From Gammaproteobacteria bacterium (lineage in GTDB: Bacteria > Pseudomonadota > Gammaproteobacteria > Eutrophobiales > Eutrophobiaceae): a stretch of 11,820 bases of DNA. Position numbers and translations under genes: made by a program. This document shows positions 6,254 to 11,820 of this stretch, piece after piece. The notes below the pieces were generated by a model. It was not told the origin of the DNA. It saw only the letters and a program-made list of their open reading frames with translations, and ran no database searches. The first letter of the stretch is position 1; every line of letters starts with the position of its first letter. The DNA is taken from contig JACVQI010000097.1 of the NCBI GenBank assembly GCA_015661095.1, forward strand, positions 1 to 11,820, written 5' to 3'.

Positions 6254-6858
6254 GCAGAAAGTTTCTTTTTCAGATCCAGATATTCCTTCAGCACCCAAAG
6301 GCTGAACAAAGGCGCGCCAAAACTGGCCAGTATCAGGAATGGTGTCAGTTGATCGAAAATTGCAACCAGTGGCAGCAGGTACAATACATCCTCCACTTCC
6401 ATGCCGCCGTAATGTGGTTGCCGGGCCTGCTCCTTGCCGATGTTTTGTTCGATGAAAATCCGCATATGGAAAATGGCGGCCACTGCGATACCGGCGGCGG
6501 CGCCCATCGGCAGCGCATAAACGCCCAGCTTGCCGTGCATCAAACCGATACCGATGCCCAGGAATAATAAAATATTAACGGCAGCGTCGCTGGCGAGATC
6601 GAAATAATGACCGAATCTGGTCATCTTCCCGGTTAGTCTGGCGAATTCACCGTCGGTATGATCCAGGAAATTCGACAGGGCAAAACAGACGGCGCCGATA
6701 TTGCTCCAGAAATAGCCACCTTGCGCCAGGCCGATAAAGGCCAGTACACCGACCAGCAGGCGGAAGACGGTAAAATGATTCGGCGTCAGGGCGCTGTTGC
6801 GCAAGGGGTAAATCAGGCGGTAAGCAATTCGTGCATCCCAGGGTTTGGAGTTTGTCAT
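6250..6858 (-). CDS. CDP-alcohol phosphatidyltransferase family enzyme
   Basis: A 202-residue inner-membrane enzyme that transfers a phospho-alcohol or phosphatidyl group from a CDP-linked donor to an alcohol acceptor. It carries the complete family signature D-x2-D-G-x2-A-R-x8-G-x3-D-x3-D at Asp66, Asp69, Gly70, Ala73, Arg74, Gly83, Asp87 and Asp91. About five or six hydrophobic helices surround the motif. The acceptor and donor cannot be read from sequence; PgsA- and PssA-type housekeeping enzymes share the motif, but the position between a PhyH dioxygenase and HpnA suggests a dedicated role in head-group addition. I use the ATG at 6856-6858 (MTNSKPWDAR). A TTG at 6883-6885, with a GAGG box overlapping the dioxygenase stop, would add nine residues and is also possible. 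Its stop overlaps the hpnA start by four bases. Confidence 0.88.
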   Translation of the reverse strand: MTNSKPWDARIAYRLIYPLRNSALTPNHFTVFRLLVGVLAFIGLAQGGYFWSNIGAVCFALSNFLDHTDGEFARLTGKMTRFGHYFDLASDAAVNILLFLGIGIGLMHGKLGVYALPMGAAAGIAVAAIFHMRIFIEQNIGKEQARQPHYGGMEVEDVLYLLPLVAIFDQLTPFLILASFGAPLFSLWVLKEYLDLKKKLSA

Positions 6859-6891
6859 GAGTCGGTAATTTTCTGGTCCGAACAAAATGCC

Positions 6892-7647
6892 TCAGACTCG
6901 GAAAGCATATTTTTTATCGGCCTGCCGTTCGCAATCAGGCGGGTAATTTTGGCGTTTGTCGTCGTAATAGCGGCGGCGCTGGTCACCATCAGCGAGCTTG
7001 TTATAGGTGACATATAACACCCTTCTGGCCTGCGCCGTGTGATTCGGTTTGGAACGATGCGGCGTGTAGGAATCGAAAAATATCGCATCACCTGGTTCCG
7101 TCGGTAAAGGTTTATAGACAAGTTCATCTTCCGGCAGGGGTTTCCACATGGGTTTCCACATGTCACCCAGCAAACCCTGTTTGTGCAGACCAGCGGCTAC
7201 TTCGAGACAACCATTCGCTGGTGTGCAGGGGTCGATGGTCAGCAGGGCCGTGATATGCAGGGGGGCGTAGACATCCCAACCCGCCTGCACGTCCTGATGG
7301 GCCTTGAATCCGTCACCACCGGGCAGTTTGAAATTGATTTTGTCCTTAAACAGGACCGCAGGTCCACCGAACAATTGCGCGACATGACCCAACATGCGCT
7401 CGCTGTTGAACAGGCGGCTGAAGCCCTGATGATACGGTTCGAAGTCTTCCATCCGGCACAGTATCCGCCGGCCCGGATCGAGTTGGCTCTGTTCGAAATA
7501 CATCATGTATTTACCCGGCAGCTCCGGGTAGTTGCTGACCTCATCCGTCCAGGCCGTAATCTCCCGCATCTCCGCGGCGGTGTAGAAACCTTTAATCAGG
7601 ATGTACCCGTCGCGTTCGAAGTCAGTGATTTGTTGTCTGGTCAGCAT
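6892..7647 (-). CDS. PhyH-family Fe(II)/2-oxoglutarate dioxygenase
   Basis: A 251-residue phytanoyl-CoA-dioxygenase-family oxygenase, cytosolic, expected to hydroxylate a small molecule or lipid using Fe(II), O2 and 2-oxoglutarate. The iron triad is complete: His117 and Asp119 (AHQD) and His197 (SYTPHRS), with Arg208/209 (ARRVLYVTYN) for 2-oxoglutarate. The LFKDKINFKLPGGDGF stretch just before the HxD motif and the DKRQNYPPDCER tail recall, from memory, the PhnY/TmpA branch that hydroxylates aminoethylphosphonates, so the substrate could be a phosphonate head group rather than a terpenoid. An exact 12-bp tandem duplication gives MWKP twice (residues 163-170) between the conserved segments. 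There is no strong ribosome binding site before the ATG. It follows the phosphorylase after 118 bases containing a possible promoter. Confidence 0.87.
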   Translation of the reverse strand: MLTRQQITDFERDGYILIKGFYTAAEMREITAWTDEVSNYPELPGKYMMYFEQSQLDPGRRILCRMEDFEPYHQGFSRLFNSERMLGHVAQLFGGPAVLFKDKINFKLPGGDGFKAHQDVQAGWDVYAPLHITALLTIDPCTPANGCLEVAAGLHKQGLLGDMWKPMWKPLPEDELVYKPLPTEPGDAIFFDSYTPHRSKPNHTAQARRVLYVTYNKLADGDQRRRYYDDKRQNYPPDCERQADKKYAFRV

Positions 7648-7679
7648 GGTGGATACGCAGCACTCGGATAGAAAGTTAG

Positions 7680-7710
7680 ATTATATAAACCAGTCACAAC
7701 GGGAATACAA
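7680..7710 (-). promoter_or_regulatory. candidate internal promoter before the dioxygenase gene
   Basis: On the minus strand a perfect TATAAT (7685-7680) lies 19 bases after TTGTAT (7710-7705). It is about 33 bases upstream of the dioxygenase ATG, in the only sizeable gap inside the lipid cluster. The -35 overlaps a hairpin, ACGGGAA/TTCCCGT (7699-7719). The long spacer makes it imperfect. Confidence 0.4.
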
Positions 7711-7719
7711 GTTTCCCGT
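7699..7719. repeat. 7-bp stem inverted repeat in the phosphorylase-dioxygenase gap
   Basis: ACGGGAA and TTCCCGT form a perfect 7-bp stem around a 7-base loop, about 47 bases after the phosphorylase stop. There is no T-tract, so an intrinsic terminator is unlikely. It overlaps the candidate -35 box and could be an operator or RNA-processing site. Confidence 0.4.
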
Positions 7720-7765
7720 ACACAAGTGAGGGAGGTAAAAGGTGAGCGATGCGGACCTGGTGCGT

Positions 7766-8476
7766 TCATGAAAAAACATTCGGCAGCCGCTCACCGATCC
7801 AGCGCATGGTGATAGCGGCCTTGCGGTAACCAAGGGCGAGTTTGATCAGGCCGGGGATCTGCAGGGGATTGGTCAGGGTCTGATGCAGCAGCCTGGCAAG
7901 CCGGACCCGGCCAAACGGGTCGGTAATCTTTATGGCGATATCCGGGATTACCATTCCAGCGGTGTCGCTGATGACCCGGATGACGATGTAAGGTTTTTCA
8001 CTGGCGCAGGCCACCTCGGCGATGGCGGCGCTCTCCATATCGACCGCGATGACGGATTTATTGCGCTCCGTGATGCCGGTTTTTTCCTCCGCGGTGGTTA
8101 ATACCCGCATCGCATCCGCCATCTGCCCCAGGTAGATGTCACAGGGGCAGTCCACCAGTTTATTGACCACAGAGTTACGCCAGTGTTTTGCGGTCTGATA
8201 TACCCTGTCATCAAAGCCGAGGATTGCTTCCGGCATGCACAGATCACCGGCATGCAGATGCGTGGCTATCGCCCCGGCGGTGCCCCAACTGACCAGTACA
8301 TCCATGCCCGCTTGCACCATGATCCGCGCCCCGTTAGTCGCCCGCTCCGCGCCCATGCCGCAGACATACAGGCTGAGATTTGTGTCCAGGCGGATCAGAG
8401 TTTCGAGCGCAATCACTTCCCGGGTCAGGCAGGCTGCTTCGGGCTGCAGGGCGGCGATGATGCCGATCTGGTTCAA
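7766..8476 (-). CDS. hpnG: HpnG-like nucleoside phosphorylase
   Basis: A 236-residue protein of the PNP/MTAN (purine nucleoside phosphorylase) family, of the type annotated as hopanoid-associated phosphorylase. In hopanoid synthesis HpnG removes adenine from adenosylhopane made by HpnH. Conserved features are GIIAALQPEA (5-14, Glu13), the CGMGAERA phosphate-loop-like turn (39-46), SWGTAGAI (63-70), AVDMESAA (144-151, the ribose-binding Met-Glu) and ISDTA (169-173, Asp171, base protonation). All key positions of the fold are therefore present. The frame has no ATG near its N-terminus; translation should begin at the TTG at 8474-8476, which has an AAGG box five bases away, part of which overlaps the stop codon region of the squalene synthase. 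The gap between the two genes is seven bases, so the two are surely co-transcribed. HpnH is not in the window. Confidence 0.83.
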   Translation of the reverse strand: MNQIGIIAALQPEAACLTREVIALETLIRLDTNLSLYVCGMGAERATNGARIMVQAGMDVLVSWGTAGAIATHLHAGDLCMPEAILGFDDRVYQTAKHWRNSVVNKLVDCPCDIYLGQMADAMRVLTTAEEKTGITERNKSVIAVDMESAAIAEVACASEKPYIVIRVISDTAGMVIPDIAIKITDPFGRVRLARLLHQTLTNPLQIPGLIKLALGYRKAAITMRWIGERLPNVFS

Positions 8477-8483
8477 GCGGGCC

Positions 8484-9569
8484 TTATAGTTTCGGGACGG
8501 TTTCAGATACAGGGCTGAAAACCGCTGGTAGTTGGCATTCCGGTAAGGGTCTGGCCATGAGATTGAACAGCCAGAGCAACAGCTTATCGTGGCTGGTTAA
8601 CAGGTTGGTCAATGCTATCGTGGCCTTGACGCTGCGCCGTGAAATCTTGACCTCACGGCCGCTGCTGAAGGCACGGTTCGCGTTGATCTTGCGCAGGGTC
8701 AGGACCGCCATACCCAATGCCCATAAACAGAAGCGCCGGATTCCGGTTTCATGCGCGGGTATTATTAATGTATAACGCAGGGCATTGGCCAGGTGCGCCC
8801 TCGCCACACCGACGAGCTGGCCGAGGGCCTGTTGAAATCCCGAGTTCTCCGTGCGCGGCTGTAACTGCCGCAGGTCCGCGCCGTTTTGCGCGAAAACATC
8901 CTGGGGCAGCCAGCACATACCGCGCTGCTGATCTTCCCAGATGTCTTTCAGGATATTCGTCATTTGCAGTCCCTGGCCGAAGGACACGGCGAGTTGCATC
9001 AATTCAGGACGTTTTCGATCGATACCCTTGCAGTGATCGCAAAACAGCTCCGTCAGCATCTCGCCGACCACACCGGCGACAAAATAACAGTATTTGTCCA
9101 TATCAGCCTGATCCCTGAGGCCGTATCTGACATTCGTTTCCTGGTACCGGGTCATGCCTTCAGCCATGATCCGGATGCAGCGTTCCAGCGCCACCCTTTG
9201 CCGGGCATTGAAACTGTGCGTGATACGGATTACCGCCGGTGTGTTCTGGATTAATTCCTTTTCATCCGCCGTGGCCTCCGCTGACAGTTCCGGGTAGAGT
9301 CTGGTGGCGAAGTCCTGTGCGCTGTCCGCACCGGCTACCACCCGGATGAATTGTTCCGAATATTCACGTTTGCGGTAATCCGGTAATTGCTTGTCATCCT
9401 CGATCGTATCCGCGATACGGCAGAGCAGATAGGCATTACTGACGACGCGTGCCAGCGACTGCGGCAAGACCGGGATGGTCAGAGCGAAGGTGCGGGACAC
9501 CCCTTGCAGGATATGATTCTGGAATCGTTCGTCCGCCGCCACTGCCGTAGTCTGGTACTGGTCCTCCAT
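8484..9569 (-). CDS. squalene synthase (farnesyl-diphosphate farnesyltransferase)
   Basis: A 361-residue enzyme of the squalene/phytoene synthase family that joins two farnesyl diphosphates through presqualene diphosphate and reduces the product to squalene with NADPH. It carries the two aspartate-rich Mg2+ sites, DTIED (54-58) and DIWED (209-213), plus SRTFAL (25-30), NAYLLCRIAD (45-54) and YCYFVAGVVGEMLTELF (160-176). The wording and length follow the eukaryote-type one-enzyme squalene synthase rather than the short HpnC/HpnD proteins of the three-step bacterial route. No obvious C-terminal membrane anchor like that of ERG9 is seen. The ATG at 9567-9569 is preceded by GGTGA at good spacing. 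Upstream, 81 bases separate it from the flippase-like gene; downstream the phosphorylase follows after seven bases. Phytoene synthase is less likely because of the VAGVVGEMLTELF segment. Confidence 0.9.
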   Translation of the reverse strand: MEDQYQTTAVAADERFQNHILQGVSRTFALTIPVLPQSLARVVSNAYLLCRIADTIEDDKQLPDYRKREYSEQFIRVVAGADSAQDFATRLYPELSAEATADEKELIQNTPAVIRITHSFNARQRVALERCIRIMAEGMTRYQETNVRYGLRDQADMDKYCYFVAGVVGEMLTELFCDHCKGIDRKRPELMQLAVSFGQGLQMTNILKDIWEDQQRGMCWLPQDVFAQNGADLRQLQPRTENSGFQQALGQLVGVARAHLANALRYTLIIPAHETGIRRFCLWALGMAVLTLRKINANRAFSSGREVKISRRSVKATIALTNLLTSHDKLLLWLFNLMARPLPECQLPAVFSPVSETVPKL

Positions 9570-9650
9570 TTATCACCGAATATTCTTGTGGATTTCCGTT
9601 AGTTTAAGACAAATAACCGGCAAAGAGTATTCCGGTCCGAATTGTGTGCA

Positions 9651-10628
9651 TCAGGATGGCTGGCGTTGCAGCAAACGCCGGGTTTCGATCTGATGCCAGA
9701 CCAGCAGCCCGGCCGGATCGATGGTGAACTCCCGAACCCGGATGGCCAGTGACAGTGCCAGGGCCAGATCCGGCTTGATGCCCAGCAGGGCGCCTACCAT
9801 CATGTAGGCGCCTTCCTGTATCCCGTAGGCATTCGGGATGATAAATGCCACGTCACTGATCGTGGATGTCAGGCTTTTCAACAACAGCGCTTCCACCAGA
9901 TTGAGCGGGATCCCGAGCAGGTAACAGGCAAGCCATAACTCGCCGGTTTGCACGATAAAACCAGTTGTTTTCAACGCTGTGGCGAACAATATCCGTTGCT
10001 TGTTCTGATAGATAATCCGGATGTTCTCATCCACTATTTTCGCATTCTGGGAGAGTCCTGCCCAGGAGTCGGTTTTAATCAGTGAGCCACCCACTTTGGT
10101 CAGGAAGCCAAAGATGCCGGCCTTCTGGATATAGATAAAGACCGTGACCGCCACCGAAATTATGATAAATCCGGTCGTGGCCAGCATGGCCAGATTATTA
10201 TCGGCCTCCTGATAAACCAGCAGCGCCACGCCGATCAAACCCCAAACCACCACGGCGCAGGCCTGAATGGTTTTATCCACCACGACGGAGGCGGTGGCGG
10301 TATTGGCATTGCCACCGCCGAGTGCGATAAGCCTGGCCTTGACGATTTCGCCGCCGATGGTGGCAACTGGCAGCATGGTGTTGATGGAACGACACAGCCA
10401 GATCCCCAGCACGGCCTGGGGCAGGCGCGGTTTCTGGTCCGGTGGAAAACACCAGCGCCAGGACTGGGCGAAGGGGATGAAACATGGAACCCATACCACC
10501 GGCAGCCAGAGTAACCCCCAGCCCGAGGCCAGGAGTAACTTCAGGACGTCCAGCACCCCCTGCCAGATTAGCAGGCAGATGAAGATAAAAAGACCGATGA
10601 ACAGGCCAATCAGGGCGATGCGTTTCAT
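9651..10628 (-). CDS. HpnL/LPG-synthase-TM family flippase-like membrane protein
   Basis: A 325-residue polytopic inner-membrane protein of the lysylphosphatidylglycerol-synthase transmembrane (UPF0104/AglD-like, DUF2079-unrelated) family, the family that includes HpnL of hopanoid clusters. About eight hydrophobic helices are visible. The family landmarks are SINTMLPVATIGGEIVKA (around 81-98), the charged cytoplasmic stretch around residues 185-215, and a C-terminal segment with IPNAYGIQEGAYMMVGALLGI-like wording (a G-x-Q-E-G-A motif). Family members are thought to move or modify lipids; here it could export the lipid made by the operon, which is inference. The ATG at 10626-10628 begins MKRIALIGLFIGLF, a normal membrane N-terminus, with only a weak GGATC box before it. 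It is the first gene of the lipid operon; the next gene upstream points the other way. Confidence 0.85.
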   Translation of the reverse strand: MKRIALIGLFIGLFIFICLLIWQGVLDVLKLLLASGWGLLWLPVVWVPCFIPFAQSWRWCFPPDQKPRLPQAVLGIWLCRSINTMLPVATIGGEIVKARLIALGGGNANTATASVVVDKTIQACAVVVWGLIGVALLVYQEADNNLAMLATTGFIIISVAVTVFIYIQKAGIFGFLTKVGGSLIKTDSWAGLSQNAKIVDENIRIIYQNKQRILFATALKTTGFIVQTGELWLACYLLGIPLNLVEALLLKSLTSTISDVAFIIPNAYGIQEGAYMMVGALLGIKPDLALALSLAIRVREFTIDPAGLLVWHQIETRRLLQRQPS

Positions 10629-10876
10629 TCTGGATCCAGATTTCGGTGGGTGATTACCATCCGTAGTCGATACTGATAACCCCTTGTTATTAGTATTTAT
10701 TGGCGCGAGTGTACCACAGAGATACCCTCACAAGTCGCCGACCGTGGCAGACGGCGTTTCTTGCCAGCGCTATTGCGATGTCGCAGGCAGAGAAATGTTG
10801 CTCCCGCTCCGCGTAATTTGTAATAATCCTTACCGCCGGACAAGGCAACCATAACTGGAAAGTTTCACTAAATCTT
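10629..10876. promoter_or_regulatory. divergent promoter region of the lipid operon and the tautomerase
   Basis: This 248-base non-coding stretch separates two genes that point away from each other, so promoters in both directions must lie here or further off. On the minus strand TACACT (plus-strand AGTGTA at 10709-10714) is a fair -10, but no good -35 stands 16-18 bases before it. An AT-rich patch with ATAAC/GTTAT pairing lies at about 10676-10690. No operator could be assigned. Confidence 0.4.
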
Positions 10877-11820
10877 ATGCAAACCGCCATCCCCTACATG
10901 CAACTGCGCGGCGGCAGTTCCAAAGGCCTGTATTTCCTGGCCTCCGATCTACCGGCCGATCAGCTAACCAGAGACAAGGTGCTGCTGGCAGCGATGTGTG
11001 GTGTCGGTCCTGAAGACGGCCGGCAGATCGACGGCCTGGGTGGTGCTGACCCGCTGACCAGCAAGGTCGCCATCGTCGGTCGATCGCAACGACCCGGGAT
11101 TGACCTTGATTATGAATTCGTCCAGGTCGTGGTCGGCGGCAATGCCACCGATCGGACGCAGAATTGCGGCAATATCCTTGTTTATATGACCAACAGTGAT
11201 TCCATCTGTGAAGTCATCGTGCGGACACCGGGCGGACGGGTCGAGTACGCGGGTGAAGCGAAAATCGATGGCGTGCCGGGAACAGCGGCGCCGGTAATCT
11301 GCAACTATCAGGATATCGCAGGCTCCGCCAGCGGGGCGTTGTTGCCGACCGGCAGGCTGATCGACATGGTGGACGGCATAGCGGTGACCTGCATCGATAA
11401 TGGCATGCCCGTGGTCCTGCTACGGGCTGCGGATCTGGGCCGCACGGGTTATGAACCGCGCGATGCCTTGAACAAGGATGAGGAACTGAAGCGTAAGCTC
11501 GAACATATCCGCCTGCAGGTCGGACCGTTAATGCAGCTCGGTGATGTCAGTGGCAAAGTGGTACCGAAAATGACTTTGATCGCCGCGCCTGTCACCGGTG
11601 GCATGATCCACACGCGCACGTTTATACCGCACACCTGCCATGCCGCGATAGGGGTATTGGGGGCAGTATCAGTCGCCACGGCCTGCGTCATCCCCGGCAC
11701 GGTGGCGGACGGTTTGCGGGTGTTACCCGAGCGCGGCAACGGCTATTCCGTTGAACATCCGAGTGGTGAATTTTCCGTGACCCTGGAAATTGATTACAGC
11801 GGACCGCTGCCGGATGTGCG
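10877..11820 (+). CDS. 4-oxalomesaconate tautomerase / PrpF-family isomerase (partial)
   Basis: The first 314 codons of a plus-strand gene that runs off the right edge; the family is about 350-390 residues, so most of it is present. It is a diaminopimelate-epimerase-fold isomerase of the PrpF family. Matching segments are MQLRGGSSKGLYFLASDLP, QIDGLGGADPLTSKVAIVG, QNCGN (the catalytic-cysteine region), GVPGTAAPVI, GALLPTG, VTCIDNGMPVV, GDVSGKVVPKM, and FIPHTCHAAIGVLGAVSVA. That wording is closest to GalD-type 4-oxalomesaconate tautomerases of gallate/protocatechuate meta-cleavage. PrpF (2-methylaconitate isomerase) and other uncharacterised paralogues share most of it, so the substrate is uncertain. 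The first motif reads RGGSSKG instead of the common RGGTSKG. The ATG at 10877-10879 gives the usual short N-terminus; only a distant GGAAAG precedes it. No other ring-cleavage gene is visible. Confidence 0.85.
   Translation, partial: MQTAIPYMQLRGGSSKGLYFLASDLPADQLTRDKVLLAAMCGVGPEDGRQIDGLGGADPLTSKVAIVGRSQRPGIDLDYEFVQVVVGGNATDRTQNCGNILVYMTNSDSICEVIVRTPGGRVEYAGEAKIDGVPGTAAPVICNYQDIAGSASGALLPTGRLIDMVDGIAVTCIDNGMPVVLLRAADLGRTGYEPRDALNKDEELKRKLEHIRLQVGPLMQLGDVSGKVVPKMTLIAAPVTGGMIHTRTFIPHTCHAAIGVLGAVSVATACVIPGTVADGLRVLPERGNGYSVEHPSGEFSVTLEIDYSGPLPDV

Noticed and set aside
7183..7671. A 162-codon open frame on the plus strand
   Set aside because: It is antisense to the dioxygenase gene, whose protein has a complete iron-binding triad; the plus-strand product has no recognisable motif.
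8717..9118. A 133-codon open frame on the plus strand
   Set aside because: It lies fully antisense to the squalene synthase and its translation is Arg/Pro/Ala-rich in the way of a shadow frame.
10690..10890. A 66-codon minus-strand frame in the divergent gap
   Set aside because: It begins inside the tautomerase gene, has no ribosome binding site or family resemblance, and spans the region where promoters are expected.

Overview
The window looks like a chromosomal segment of a Gram-negative proteobacterium, most likely a gammaproteobacterium. The evidence is a TonB-dependent outer-membrane receptor, a twin-arginine exported protein, a TauE/SafE-like protein with an HCLGMCGG motif, and a squalene/hopanoid-type lipid gene set. 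I cannot name the genus from the sequence alone. Almost all genes lie on the minus strand; only the last, incomplete gene is on the plus strand. There are no rRNA or tRNA genes, no CRISPR array and no complete transposase.

Layout, left to right. (1) 1-110 holds the first 36 codons of a Tat-exported protein that runs off the left edge. (2) 207-2485 is a compact minus-strand operon read pdxJ -> VanZ-like -> NfeD-like -> TauE/SafE-like, with small overlaps at the first two junctions. Its pdxJ is of the Bacteroidota-like sequence type. (3) 2486-2688 is non-coding and holds a 93-bp nested inverted-repeat element. (4) 2689-4755 encodes a TonB-dependent receptor. A 145-bp MITE-like element (4776-4920) lies just in front of its ribosome binding site and supplies a false upstream ATG. 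(5) 4921-5269 is an AT-rich intergenic region with a possible receptor promoter on the minus strand. It also holds three consecutive hairpins, two of which expose a GGA loop on the plus strand, as CsrA/RsmA-binding RNAs do.

(6) 5270-10628 is the centre of interest: six minus-strand genes that read like a squalene-derived lipid pathway. In transcription order they are a polytopic membrane protein of the HpnL/LPG-synthase-TM (flippase-like) family, a squalene synthase, an HpnG-like nucleoside phosphorylase, a PhyH-family Fe(II)/2-oxoglutarate dioxygenase, a CDP-alcohol phosphatidyltransferase and an HpnA-like sugar epimerase/reductase. The squalene synthase would make the C30 chain, the dioxygenase could hydroxylate a substrate, and the CDP-alcohol enzyme and HpnA/HpnG-like enzymes could build a head group. 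The membrane protein could move the product. No squalene-hopene cyclase, HpnH or HpnC/D/E is present, although both ends of the cluster are visible. The operon is therefore either a satellite of a distant hopanoid locus or makes a different lipid. An internal promoter with a perfect TATAAT may split the set into two transcription units before the dioxygenase.

(7) 10877-11820 is a divergent, incomplete PrpF/GalD-family 4-oxalomesaconate tautomerase.
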